Below are positions 33,765-41,907 of a DNA stretch of 41,907 nt, piece by piece. The stretch is taken from positions 1-41,907 of the forward strand of contig DATHUY010000015.1 in the NCBI GenBank assembly GCA_035461765.1, written 5' to 3'. How positions within the stretch are numbered: position 1 is the first letter of the stretch; every line of letters begins with the position of its first letter. The notes beneath the pieces are model-generated. The model did no database searches. It saw only the letters and a program-made list of their open reading frames with translations, and was not told the origin of the DNA. Position numbers and translations under genes: made by a program. Source of the DNA: Longimicrobiales bacterium. GTDB taxonomy: Bacteria; Gemmatimonadota; Gemmatimonadetes; Longimicrobiales; RSA9.

Positions 33765-34718
33765 GTGAAGGCAGGCAGCGCCAGCGAGCAGCTGGAGGCA
33801 CTCGGCGGACGACTGGACGCGACGCGTATCGAGCGCGACGTGCCGCTCGCACCCTACACGACGTTCCGCATCGGCGGTTCCGCGGACCTGCTGTACCGTG
33901 CGCGCACGCCCGACGAGCTCGCCGCCGCCGTCACGGCCGCGCGTGAGCTGGGTGTGCCCTGGTTCCTGCTCGGGCTCGGTGCAAACATCCTGGTAGCCGA
34001 CAGCGGCTTCCGCGGGCTCGTCATCAGGAGCGAGGTGGACGCCATCGAGTTCCTCGACGACCGGCGGGTTCGTGCGGGTGCGGGTGTGCAGACGTTCATG
34101 ACGCTCATCAACGCCACCGTCTCACGCGGCCTCGGCGGGCTGCATCACTACGTCGGCATCCCGAGCACGGTCGGCGGCGCGGTCTGGCAGAATCTGCACT
34201 TCCTGTCACCGCCGCCCGAGCGTGAACGCACGTGCTTCATCGAGGAGGTGGTGGAGTCGGCGGAGATCCTCACACAGGAGGGTGAGCGGAAGACAGTGGA
34301 TCGGGACTACTTCCGGTTCGGCTATGACTACAGCATCCTGCACGACCGCGATGACATCGTCCTCTCCGTCACGTTTCGACTCGACCCGCAGCCGGAGCCC
34401 GATCTGCGGTTCGTGATGCGCGAGAACCTGAAGTGGCGCGACGACCGGCATCCCGATCTGTGGCTGTACCCGTCGGCGGGGTCGATCTTCAAGAAGATCG
34501 AGAACGTAGGAGCGGGACGGCTCATCGATCAGTGCGGCCTCAAGGGTCACATCCTCGGCAACGCACAGTTCTTTCACAGGCACGCCAACATCATCGTGAA
34601 TCTCGGAGGCGCGACGGCGGCCGATGTGCGCGGCCTGATCACGCTGGCGCAGGAGACCGTGCAGCGGGAGCTCGGCTACGCGCTGACCACCGAGATCGGC
34701 ATGGTGGGGACCGACTGA
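33765..34718 (+). CDS. murB: UDP-N-acetylmuramate dehydrogenase, divergent
   Basis: 317 residues with the MurB FAD-binding fold. YTTFRIGGSADLL and FLLGLGANILV line the flavin site. YPSAGSIFKKIEN carries the Ser expected to protonate the substrate, and TTEIGMVG the C-terminal Glu. The usual NAGAYG part of the GIPGTVGGA motif is replaced by GIPSTVGGAVWQNLHF, an unusual variant. MurB reduces UDP-GlcNAc-enolpyruvate in peptidoglycan synthesis. No mur cluster is adjacent. GTG 33765, just after GGAGGGG, is chosen; the open frame further upstream runs into the terminator. Confidence 0.88.
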   Translation: MKAGSASEQLEALGGRLDATRIERDVPLAPYTTFRIGGSADLLYRARTPDELAAAVTAARELGVPWFLLGLGANILVADSGFRGLVIRSEVDAIEFLDDRRVRAGAGVQTFMTLINATVSRGLGGLHHYVGIPSTVGGAVWQNLHFLSPPPERERTCFIEEVVESAEILTQEGERKTVDRDYFRFGYDYSILHDRDDIVLSVTFRLDPQPEPDLRFVMRENLKWRDDRHPDLWLYPSAGSIFKKIENVGAGRLIDQCGLKGHILGNAQFFHRHANIIVNLGGATAADVRGLITLAQETVQRELGYALTTEIGMVGTD

Positions 34719-34722
34719 GGAG

Positions 34723-35181
34723 TTACGCCACGATCGCGACCAGCTCGATCTCGAACACGATCGTCGTGATCGGTGGTATGGACCTGTACCCGTTCGGCCA
34801 CGCCAGCTCCGGCCGGATGACGAGCTTGCGAACGCCGCCCGGCCGCATCCCGGTGATGCCCTCGGCCACTCCGGGGATCAGCACCAGCACCTTCTCCTGA
34901 AACGCCGCGCCACCGCGGCTGGTCTCGACGTTCGTGCCGTCGGGCAGCCAGATCGTGTAGTGGAAGCGTACCTCGTCGTCGAGCGAGACGGCCGGGCCGG
35001 ACACGTTGCCTGCTTCGACGTCCATCCAGTACAGACCGGAATCCGTACGATTCATCAGGTCAAGGTCGATGCCGAGGGCGGGTGCGAAATCGATCTCCTC
35101 CGGCACGGCCCAGCGGTCGTCGGGCTCCGACGGGCTGTCGCAGGCGGCGAGGAGGAAGAGGGCTGCGAGTATGATGCGCAT
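34723..35181 (-). CDS. FKBP-type peptidyl-prolyl isomerase lipoprotein
   Basis: 152 residues. The lipobox is perfect (LLAAC, Cys14). After a short linker the FKBP fold follows: VRFHYTIWLPDGTNVETSRG, then VLIPGVAEGITGMRPGGVRK and PPITTIVFEIELV. Such lipoproteins assist folding in the periplasm. ATG 35181 starts the lipoprotein signal and follows AAGG. It is convergent with murB, with four bases between the stops. A second exported isomerase is fused to HEAT repeats at 15993. Confidence 0.93.
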   Translation of the reverse strand: MRIILAALFLLAACDSPSEPDDRWAVPEEIDFAPALGIDLDLMNRTDSGLYWMDVEAGNVSGPAVSLDDEVRFHYTIWLPDGTNVETSRGGAAFQEKVLVLIPGVAEGITGMRPGGVRKLVIRPELAWPNGYRSIPPITTIVFEIELVAIVA

Positions 35182-35264
35182 GGTATGACCTTCGGTGGCG
35201 GATCTGCTGCTGCCGCGCTCTGCGGTTCTGCTCTCAATCAACGAGCGAACAGGCATTGATGTTA

Positions 35265-35298
35265 CATGGCCCGGCATCGCGAGCGATACCGGGCCATG
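35265..35298. terminator. 34-bp near-perfect palindrome between two minus-strand genes
   Basis: A 10-bp perfect outer stem (35265-35274 with 35289-35298) and a 5-bp inner stem (35276-35280 with 35283-35287) enclose a GA turn. It lies 15 bases after the stop of the small GlsB-type gene and upstream of the FKBP gene. It may stop transcription, although no T-run follows in either direction, or be a repeated palindromic element. Confidence 0.5.
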
Positions 35299-35313
35299 CA
35301 GAACTGGCGTCGA

Positions 35314-35571
35314 CTAGGGGGTGTGGGCCCGCCTGCCGACGACCATGCGGTAGATCCAGAGTAGCAGGATCGCGCCGAGAATGGCGCCGATCAGATTAAC
35401 TATCCAGCCGCCACCGAGGCCGAGCAGACCGAACAGGAATCCGCCGACAATGCCGCCCAGGATACCGAGAATGATCGTGACAATGATGCCGCCCGGATCG
35501 TCGCCCGGCATGATCAGCTTGGCGATGGCACCGACGATACCGCCGATGATGATCATCCACAGAAATTCCAT
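35314..35571 (-). CDS. GlsB/YeaQ/YmgE-family small membrane protein
   Basis: 85 residues, almost entirely hydrophobic with three Gly-rich membrane segments. MIIIGGIVGAIAKLIMPG near the start and GGWIVNLIGAILGAILLLW at the end are typical of the GlsB/YeaQ/YmgE (transglycosylase-associated) family, linked to stress. The ATG follows GGGGGAG. The next minus-strand gene upstream (35655) is also a tiny membrane protein, so the two may be co-transcribed. Confidence 0.93.
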   Translation of the reverse strand: MEFLWMIIIGGIVGAIAKLIMPGDDPGGIIVTIILGILGGIVGGFLFGLLGLGGGWIVNLIGAILGAILLLWIYRMVVGRRAHTP

Positions 35572-35654
35572 AGCTCTCCCCCTTGAGAGGTACCGCGGCG
35601 CCCACCAGGCGCCGCCTGCCCCTCCCGGTGCAAGGGGAGTGCCGCGGACGCCCG

Positions 35655-35870
35655 CTAGTCGTAGGCGGGCTTGTCCGCCTTGTCCGCCTTCAGATATCTG
35701 ATCGCCTTCATCCCCAGCCAGACGATCAACACGATCGGCAGCACCTTGAAGATCAGAAATCCGAACAGCGCCATGAATCCGAGAAACAGCGCGCTCAGGA
35801 CCTTGAGGGTGATGAGACCGATCACCGCGAGGAAACTGCCCGTAACTACCTTGCCGCCGAAGCTGGACAT
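35655..35870 (-). CDS. Small membrane protein of unknown function
   Basis: 71 residues with two membrane segments (about 8-30 and 33-54) and a charged C-terminal tail (KADKADKPAYD). The ATG follows a strong AAGGAGT site. It lies 83 bases upstream of the GlsB-type gene on the same strand. No known family is recognised. Confidence 0.8.
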   Translation of the reverse strand: MSSFGGKVVTGSFLAVIGLITLKVLSALFLGFMALFGFLIFKVLPIVLIVWLGMKAIRYLKADKADKPAYD

Positions 35871-36002
35871 AACTGACTCCTTGGAGTGTTCGTTTCCCTG
35901 CCCTACGCGCCCCGCCCGTGCCGGGTTTCGAGGTCGCGCGCCCGGAGCTGGCGGCCCGATCCCACGCAGCGGACCCCACGGGCGTCGGTGACAGCGGCAG
36001 GC

Positions 36003-37493
36003 TCAGGCGCTGCGGTTCTCGGACTCGCGCTTGCGGCGCTGCACAAGCCCCGTGATCCACTCCTCGAGCGGCTCGGCGGATTCCTCGTCCAGGTCCCAGG
36101 ACTCCTCGTCGATATCGTCCGGCGTTGTCCCGCCCGCTGCGCTGGCCACGTTCTCGGCCGTCTGCTTCCAGGTGCGCGTCTGGGCCGCAGTACCGATGAT
36201 GGCCATGGATATCTGGTCCAGGCGAGTTGCCGGCCGCTCCACGACATCGATCGTGAAGCGGATGGAACCGTTGTCGCGGTCCTGGAAACGGAAGCGCACG
36301 ATCCCGGCGAGAGGGTGACCCTCGATCGTGGCGAGGGTGATGCTCTGCTCGTCGATCGATTCCACCCGTACCTGCACGTGGCCGCGTGCCGGCAGCTCCA
36401 GCGTCAGCGTAGCGCTCTCGCGCAGCCGCGTCGGTGTGCCGGGCTCCGCGGCAGCCTCGAACGGCACGATGTCGGCAAAGCCGTCGGCGAAGCGCTGCAA
36501 CAGCTCTCGAGCCGAGATGCCCGAACCGTGAATATCGACCCGGAAGCGCCGGCGCTGCAGCCTGCCCACGCCCTCGTCCGGCGTCTGCTCCGGCAGGTCG
36601 TCGACCAGCTCGACCAGGCGGTTGCGGGTGGGCAGCGGGCGGGCGCCGAGCAGACCCGTGAGATCGTTCGGCTCATCAGCGCGCAGGTAGTTGCCCTCCA
36701 GGAGCATCTGCACCGTTGCTGCGCTGACCGGCGTATCGACGCCCGCGGCCGCGGCGACGGAGCTGCCGGCGCGCGCGATGAACGACGGGAGCGGTATGCG
36801 CAGCGGTGAACGGTCCGTGATCGCGCTGAACAGGTCGAGCACCTCGCTGACCGTGACGACATCGGGCCCTGCGAGACGAAGCGTCCTGCCGGAGACGTCA
36901 TCACGTTCCAGGCACTCGGCGAGAGCCCACGCCAGGTCCTCATGCCACATCGGCTGGAACTGCTGGTCGCCGCTGCCGATCGTCGGCACGGCCGGGAGCG
37001 TGCGCACCATGCGGAGCAGCACCGATACCGTCTCATCGCCGGTGCCCATGACCGCACCAATGCGCGCGATCGTCCAGCTCAGCGATGACGCGCGCACGAT
37101 CGCCTCACCCGCGAGCTTCGAACGGTGGTAGTCGGAGTCCCCGCGTTCCGCGCCAAGCGACGAGACGAAGATGAACCGCCGCACACCGGCGCGCTCCGCC
37201 TCGCGGATGACGTTCTCCGTGCCGTGCACATTGATGCGTTCGAATGTGGCTTCGGGCGGGGACTCATTGACGATGCCGGTGATGTGGATCACCGCGGCAC
37301 ACCCCTCTGCCGCGCCGTGGATGCTTTCCGGATCGCCGATGTCGCCAGCGAACGGCTCCACGGAGCTCTCCCACTCTTCGTGGGCCTCGTCCGCACCGCG
37401 CGACAGCAGCCGCACCTGGTGGCCGCGGCCGATCAGCTCCGTCAACGTCGCGGTGCCGACCACACCGGTTCCGCCTGTCACAAGAATCTTCAC
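36003..37493 (-). CDS. Atypical SDR fused to a DUF1990-like domain
   Basis: 496 residues. The N-terminal half is an atypical short-chain dehydrogenase of the complex I 39-kDa type: TGGTGVVGTA nucleotide-binding loop, then IHITGIVNESPP and RRFIFVSSLGAERGDSDYHR, with YHRSK as the active Tyr/Lys pair. The C-terminal part (about 310-496) looks like DUF1990 (SRPBCC fold): GHVQVRVESIDEQSITLATI, then GHPLAGIVRFRFQDR and VVERPATRLDQ. The last 60 residues are acidic and helical. The fusion is intact with no frameshift. Reaction and substrate are unknown. Confidence 0.85.
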   Translation of the reverse strand: MKILVTGGTGVVGTATLTELIGRGHQVRLLSRGADEAHEEWESSVEPFAGDIGDPESIHGAAEGCAAVIHITGIVNESPPEATFERINVHGTENVIREAERAGVRRFIFVSSLGAERGDSDYHRSKLAGEAIVRASSLSWTIARIGAVMGTGDETVSVLLRMVRTLPAVPTIGSGDQQFQPMWHEDLAWALAECLERDDVSGRTLRLAGPDVVTVSEVLDLFSAITDRSPLRIPLPSFIARAGSSVAAAAGVDTPVSAATVQMLLEGNYLRADEPNDLTGLLGARPLPTRNRLVELVDDLPEQTPDEGVGRLQRRRFRVDIHGSGISARELLQRFADGFADIVPFEAAAEPGTPTRLRESATLTLELPARGHVQVRVESIDEQSITLATIEGHPLAGIVRFRFQDRDNGSIRFTIDVVERPATRLDQISMAIIGTAAQTRTWKQTAENVASAAGGTTPDDIDEESWDLDEESAEPLEEWITGLVQRRKRESENRSA

Positions 37494-37690
37494 TTGTACC
37501 TCCTTCGATCACACCGGAGAGTGCAGAAAGAATGCCGCATCCGTTCGCGTTCGACGTCCGGCGCCGTGTCCGACTGGGCCGGTGCCAGTGCTCGCGTGGA
37601 CGCGTCCTGCGCGTGAGCCTGAGCGCTCCCGCGTTTGCCGGCGGGCGGTCGGCCGCCCATTCTTCCGCGAACCCGCTACATGGAGGCTGG

Positions 37691-39847
37691 ATGCGGCTGC
37701 GGCATCACATGGTTCTGATCGTTCTTCTGCTGCCTGCCGGCTGTGCGACGGTGGGCGGTCTGCTGCCGGGCGCGACGCCGAACGCGGCGAACCTGGCAGA
37801 GGAGGTCACCATCGCGCGCGACGAGTGGGGCGTTCCTCACATCTTCGGTCCGGACGATGCTGCCGTCCTGTTCGGGCTGGGTTATGCGCAGGCGGAGGAC
37901 GACTTCCAACAGCTCGAGGAGGACTACCTGCACGCGCTCGGTCGCGCATCGCACTGGTACGGCGACCGGTACCTCGCGTCGGATCTCGTGCGCGCGGCAT
38001 TCGAGGTCGAGCGCCTGGCGCGCGAGGAGTACGGACGCGAGCCCGGTGAGCGGCGCGCGCTGTGGGACGCATTCGCCGCAGGGATCAACTACTACATCGG
38101 CACGTCCGGCGTGCGGCCGCGACTGCTCACGCACTTCGAGCCCTGGATGCCGTTCGCGCTCGCTCGCGTGATCCCGACGGGTGACGTTGTCGACGGCGTG
38201 CTGCTGGGTCGGTTAACAGAAGACAACGTCCATGGCACGCTCGTCGGGACCTGGGTCGGCCCCACGGAGTGGCAGGGCGGCGGAAGCACTCTCCTGGCTG
38301 TGGCGCCGTCGCGCACGGCGGACGGGCTCCCGCTGCTGCTCCACCAGGACGCAGGCAGCTTCTCCGGCAGCGGGCGGCCGTACGAGATGATGCTGGAGAG
38401 CGAGGCGGGGTGGCACGTGCGCGGTCACGCCCGGTTGGGCCTGCCCGTGCCGGCGGCCGGCCACAACGCTCGCATCGCCTGGGCGCACATCGGATCGGAC
38501 GCGGACGCTGCGGATCTGTTCGAGATGACGTTCGATCATCCGTCCGATCCACTCATGTATCGCCATGACGGCGGATGGCAGACGGCCGTGGAATGGGAGG
38601 ACACGCTGCTCGTCAACTCGCCGACGGGCGTGACGCAGCGCGTTTTCAGGCTCCGCCGGACGCTGCACGGTCCGGTGGTGGCGGTGCACGAGGGCCGCGC
38701 ACTCGCGATGCGTATCGCGCGCATGGAGGAGGGCGGGTCGCTTCAGCAGCTGCACGACGAGTCGCGCGCCGCGAGCCTGGATCAGTTCCGTGCCGCGCTC
38801 GATCAGCGCGCGCTCGCCGGCAACGCGATGTACGCGGATGCTGAGGGCACCATCTACTACCTGCACGGCGGCGCAGTGCCCATACGGGATGACGCACTGG
38901 ACTGGAATGCACCGGTCGACGGCAGCACGTCAGAAACGGCATGGACCGGTTATCACAGCATCGCCGATCTGCCGGAGATCCTGAACCCGCCCGGCGGCTG
39001 GCTGCAGAGCACGGGAGCTGATTTCGCGGGTGCGGCCGCACCGGGTGACGCGCCCGATCCCGCGCGCTTTCCGCGCTACATGACGACCCGTCCGGAAAGC
39101 CCGCGTGCGGAGGCCGCGCGGCGCGTCGCCGTAGCGGACTCAGCGTGGACACTCGATGCGCTGGCTGCGGCATCGTTCGACGCGTGGATTCCGGGCGTGG
39201 ACGATGCGATTCCGCTGCTGATTGCGGAGTGGGAGCAGGTGGGCGGCCAGAACGCGCCACGCGCCCGGTCGCTCGACGCGGCGATCGACGTGCTGCGCTC
39301 CTGGGACCATGTCGCCGGCGCGGAGTCCGAGGCGGCCACGCTGTACATCCTGTGGCAGGAGCGGCTGCGGTCAGGTGCCTACACGGGCGAGTACGCGCGC
39401 TTCCGCGCGATGGAGGCCGTGATCGCGCAGCTGCAGCGCGATCATGGCAGCGCGGCAGTCGCGTGGGGCGAGCTGAACCGCCTGCAGAGGATCGACGACC
39501 CGGATGCCGGGTCCAGCGAAGATCGGGTCGGTCTGTCCCTCGGCGGTTCGCCGGTCTGGGCCGGTACGCTCTTCGTCGTTGACGCCCGCTCCAGCGATGA
39601 TGCCGGCGGGCGGCACACCGTGGGCGGCACGCGCTGGATCGCCGTGACGAGGCCGGGTCCGGAGCTGACGCTCCGTTCGATCGTGCCGTTCGGCCAGAGC
39701 GGCGATTCTGCATCGGCACACGGGTTCGATCAGGCCGCGCTGTTCGCGCGCGGCGAGCTCAAGGCCGGCCTCTTCGGCCGGACTGAGGTGCTGGCCGCGG
39801 CGCGCCGGGTGTACCGTCCGGGCGAGCCCGGCGCAGCGGTGCGTTAG
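37691..39847 (+). CDS. Penicillin acylase-family lipoprotein
   Basis: 718 residues. A lipoprotein signal ends LLPAGC (Cys18). The Ntn-hydrolase fold is split, as in the family, into a short alpha part and a longer beta part, which should start at S199 of GGGST (the family norm is GSN, here GST). The conserved AVAPSRTADGLPLLLHQDAG and AGHNARIAWAHIGSDADAAD follow; the usual DPH is altered to HQD. These enzymes remove acyl side chains from amides such as penicillin or acyl-homoserine lactones; the substrate cannot be read. ATG 37691, after GGAGG, is the chosen start. Confidence 0.88.
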   Translation: MRLRHHMVLIVLLLPAGCATVGGLLPGATPNAANLAEEVTIARDEWGVPHIFGPDDAAVLFGLGYAQAEDDFQQLEEDYLHALGRASHWYGDRYLASDLVRAAFEVERLAREEYGREPGERRALWDAFAAGINYYIGTSGVRPRLLTHFEPWMPFALARVIPTGDVVDGVLLGRLTEDNVHGTLVGTWVGPTEWQGGGSTLLAVAPSRTADGLPLLLHQDAGSFSGSGRPYEMMLESEAGWHVRGHARLGLPVPAAGHNARIAWAHIGSDADAADLFEMTFDHPSDPLMYRHDGGWQTAVEWEDTLLVNSPTGVTQRVFRLRRTLHGPVVAVHEGRALAMRIARMEEGGSLQQLHDESRAASLDQFRAALDQRALAGNAMYADAEGTIYYLHGGAVPIRDDALDWNAPVDGSTSETAWTGYHSIADLPEILNPPGGWLQSTGADFAGAAAPGDAPDPARFPRYMTTRPESPRAEAARRVAVADSAWTLDALAAASFDAWIPGVDDAIPLLIAEWEQVGGQNAPRARSLDAAIDVLRSWDHVAGAESEAATLYILWQERLRSGAYTGEYARFRAMEAVIAQLQRDHGSAAVAWGELNRLQRIDDPDAGSSEDRVGLSLGGSPVWAGTLFVVDARSSDDAGGRHTVGGTRWIAVTRPGPELTLRSIVPFGQSGDSASAHGFDQAALFARGELKAGLFGRTEVLAAARRVYRPGEPGAAVR

Positions 39848-39930
39848 TTGCTGCTCTGAAACGCAGGTGTACCGCATCCGTAGGGAAGGTCACCGGAAGT
39901 CATGTGCTGAACTGGCGACAGGAGGGGCAG

Positions 39931-40374
39931 GTGGACGATCAGAGTGGAACGACGGGCGGCGGCGGCAGCCGCAGGGACCCGGTTAAGGATCTGCAGACGC
40001 GGCTGGAGGCCGCGATCGACGAGGTACGGCCGAAGATCCGCAAGGCACTCGACGAGCTGGACGCGCGTGTGGATGAGGCGGTCGCCGACATTCGGCCACG
40101 TGCACAGAACGCCATGAACGAGGTGCGGCCGAAGGTCGATCAGTTCGTCGCGGACGTGCAGCCGCGCCTGGACTCGCTGCTCGACCGGCTCCAGCAGCGC
40201 ATTGAAGAGCTCAGGAAGGAGCTCGATACGCGCGCAGCGCGGACGGGTCGTCCTGCCGGTGAGATCGGTGCGGGAGAGGGCGCAGCGGGTGGAGATGCCG
40301 GTGCCAGGCCGGGCTATGGCCCGGATGCGACCACCGAGCCGCGCGGGCCGGGCGCGGACGAGAGCATTCCATAG
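39931..40374 (+). CDS. 11-residue-repeat amphipathic helical protein
   Basis: 147 residues. Residues 20-96 are seven exact 11-residue blocks, such as DLQTRLEAAID, EVRPKIRKALD, DIRPRAQNAMN, EVRPKVDQFVA and DVQPRLDSLLD. Each starts with an acid, and most have Pro at position four. A period of 11 (three helix turns) is that of apolipoproteins and LEA proteins, which lie along membranes or form right-handed coils. The C-terminus is Gly/Ala-rich and disordered. GTG 39931 follows GGAGGGG; a GTG at 39904 is less likely. No known family is recognised. Confidence 0.75.
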   Translation: MDDQSGTTGGGGSRRDPVKDLQTRLEAAIDEVRPKIRKALDELDARVDEAVADIRPRAQNAMNEVRPKVDQFVADVQPRLDSLLDRLQQRIEELRKELDTRAARTGRPAGEIGAGEGAAGGDAGARPGYGPDATTEPRGPGADESIP

Positions 40375-40383
40375 CGGCGTAAC

Positions 40384-40419
40384 AGTGGGAGTGAATGCCG
40401 CAGGCACTTCACTCCCACT
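40384..40419. terminator. Strong hairpin between convergent genes
   Basis: A perfect 12-bp stem (40384-40395 with 40408-40419) with a further TGCC/GGCA pair inside the loop. It sits 9 bases after the 11-residue-repeat gene and 14 bases beyond the rmuC stop. The shape suits a two-way terminator, but no T-tract follows in either direction. Confidence 0.65.
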
Positions 40420-40433
40420 CGCCGTATTCTTCC

Positions 40434-41834
40434 CTACAGCTCCGTCTGGATCGCGCGCACCGGAGGCGCCGGCTCCTCATCCTTGCCGATCAGACCCGCC
40501 AGCTCCGGGGCCTGAATCGAGCGCGCCTGCTGGTCGACGCTTTCCAGCTGCGGAATCTCGTCGGTGGTCACTGCGCCCAGGTCCCGGAACTTCCGGGCGG
40601 AGGGCAGTACACGCGCTTCGAGCGAGCTCACGGCCTTGTTGTAGGACGTGACAGTACGGTCGAGCGCGCGCCGCATGTCCGAGAAGTGATGGGCCATCAC
40701 GCGGACGCGCATGTAGAGCTCCTTGCCCAGCGCGCTGATGTGCTGAGCCTCGCGCGTGATCGTCTCCTGCCGCCAGCCGTATGAGATCGCGCGCAGCAGT
40801 GCGATCAGCGTCGTCGGTGTGGCCAGGACAACCTGCTTCTGGACGCCGCTCTCGATCAGCGACGGGTCCATCTCCAGGGCCGCGCTGTAGAACGACTCAC
40901 CCGGCAGGAACAGCACGACGAGGTCGGGCGCATCCTCGAGCTGATCCCAGTACGCCTTCTCGCTGAGCTTGCGGATGTGCGCACGGATCTGAAGCGCGTG
41001 CTGGCGCAGGCGGTCGGCGCGGACTGTGTCATCCGTCGCCTCCACGGCTTCCAGGTATGCCTGAAGCGGCGCCTTCGCATCGACGACGATGCGTCGATCG
41101 TTCGGCAGGCGGACGATCATGTCGGGTCGCAGCCTGCCATCCTCCCCTTCCACCGTCTCCTGCTGGATGAAGTCGCAGTACTCGATCATGCCGGCCATCT
41201 CGACGACGCGCTTGAGCTGGATCTCGCCCCAGCGGCCGCGCACCTGCGGCGCGCGCAGCGCACGCACCAGGTTCTGGGTCTCCAGCTGAAGCGACTGCTG
41301 CGTCTGCGCGAGGGAACGCACCTGCTCTGTCAGGGTGCCGTACGCCTCCGCCCGCACCTTCTCCAGTGCGCCGATCTTGCCATCGACCTTGTCGAGGGAT
41401 TCCCGCAGCGGCTTCACCAGTGTGTCGATCTCACGCGCCCGTGCTTCGAGCTCACCCTTCGCGAGCTGGTGCTGCTGGCCGAGCGCGTTGCGCGCGATCT
41501 CGAGGAACGCTTCGTTGTTGCGGGTGAGTGCGTCGGCGGACAACGCGCGGAATGCATCGCTCAGCTTACGCTGCGCATCATCGACCAGCGCCAGCTTCTC
41601 ACCGGCGGCGCGCCGCTCCTGATCGAGTCGCTCGGCGAGCGTACCGGCGGAGATACGCGACTCCGTGAGCTCGTTCTGCACCTCGACCAGGCGGCGATCG
41701 CGTTCCTGAAGCTCACGCTGAAGCTCTGCGGCCCGCAGCGCATGAGCGCGCGCGGCGACGAGCTGGCTGCGCAGCCAGAGGCCGACGATCAGCCCGCCGA
41801 CCACCGCGCCGACGATTCCCCAGATCAGTGACAT
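40434..41834 (-). CDS. rmuC: RmuC-family protein, DNA recombination
   Basis: 466 residues. A membrane helix (about 4-22) is followed by a long coiled coil (about 30-195). The RmuC domain then has [38 protein letters not shown] (a PD-(D/E)xK-like strand with D and K), and [20 protein letters not shown]. RmuC limits inversions at short repeats in E. coli. The ATG at 41834 lies 73 bases from the right edge of the window, and no good ribosome site is seen. Confidence 0.95.
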   Translation of the reverse strand: MSLIWGIVGAVVGGLIVGLWLRSQLVAARAHALRAAELQRELQERDRRLVEVQNELTESRISAGTLAERLDQERRAAGEKLALVDDAQRKLSDAFRALSADALTRNNEAFLEIARNALGQQHQLAKGELEARAREIDTLVKPLRESLDKVDGKIGALEKVRAEAYGTLTEQVRSLAQTQQSLQLETQNLVRALRAPQVRGRWGEIQLKRVVEMAGMIEYCDFIQQETVEGEDGRLRPDMIVRLPNDRRIVVDAKAPLQAYLEAVEATDDTVRADRLRQHALQIRAHIRKLSEKAYWDQLEDAPDLVVLFLPGESFYSAALEMDPSLIESGVQKQVVLATPTTLIALLRAISYGWRQETITREAQHISALGKELYMRVRVMAHHFSDMRRALDRTVTSYNKAVSSLEARVLPSARKFRDLGAVTTDEIPQLESVDQQARSIQAPELAGLIGKDEEPAPPVRAIQTEL

Positions 41835-41907
41835 TACAGCAGTCGCAGGAGGGACAAGATATGATCCTGCACCAATATAGCATGGCGCGGCGTCGCACTG
41901 TAGCTCC

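Overview
The window is very G+C-rich bacterial chromosome with tightly packed genes on both strands. It has frequent GTG starts, many 4-base stop/start overlaps, and many exported proteins (signal peptides or lipoboxes). The mix fits a didermic, peptide- and polymer-scavenging bacterium: a DUF5916/CBM9 outer-membrane protein, an M14 carboxypeptidase with calcium-type Asp repeats, several serine hydrolases, beta-propeller, TPR and HEAT lipoproteins, and a Lys-rich SWIB protein. My best guess is Gemmatimonadota; this is an inference from gene style, because no rRNA or universal marker lies in the window. I saw no rRNA, tRNA, CRISPR array, intact transposase or phage gene.

Layout, left to right. 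1-3.6 kb: a serine hydrolase cut by the window edge, an NTF2-like secreted protein, a membrane HEAGH protein, and a LigD-type 3'-phosphoesterase joined to a degenerate ligase domain. 3.8-10.2 kb: the DUF5916 protein, a CorA transporter coupled to a TPR lipoprotein, and a CstB-like persulfide dioxygenase-rhodanese. 10.2-10.7 kb: the only gene-free stretch over 300 bases, holding a 20-bp tandem repeat and an inverted-repeat remnant. 10.7-18.1 kb: DinB, a small unknown protein next to a short RecQ, a second serine hydrolase, a four-helix membrane protein, and a HEAT-repeat/cyclophilin lipoprotein.

18.2-25.3 kb (all minus strand): a VOC dioxygenase coupled to a small lipoprotein, then a six-gene operon read leftwards: beta-propeller lipoprotein, pxpB, pxpC, pxpA, an Nramp-fold carrier lacking the metal motifs, and a creatininase-family hydrolase. 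PxpABC is the prokaryotic 5-oxoprolinase, so the operon probably takes up and opens 5-oxoproline (pyroglutamate) or a related lactam. The divergent M14 peptidase at 25.5 kb has the clearest promoter of the window and a His-to-Asp change at a predicted zinc ligand. Together these look like a peptide/pyroglutamate scavenging locus, the best candidate here for a little-described system.

27.4-31.8 kb (plus strand): seven closely spaced genes, mostly overlapping: YbjQ, an unknown protein, a shortened OHCU-decarboxylase-like protein, a TreT-like trehalose synthase, CsaA, a lone receiver-domain regulator, and phosphatidylserine decarboxylase. 31.8-41.9 kb: RidA coupled to an Sfp-type phosphopantetheinyl transferase, a Lys-tailed SWIB protein with a good intrinsic terminator, a divergent MurB, an FKBP lipoprotein, two small membrane proteins, an SDR-DUF1990 fusion, a penicillin-acylase-family lipoprotein, a protein built of seven 11-residue repeats, and RmuC.
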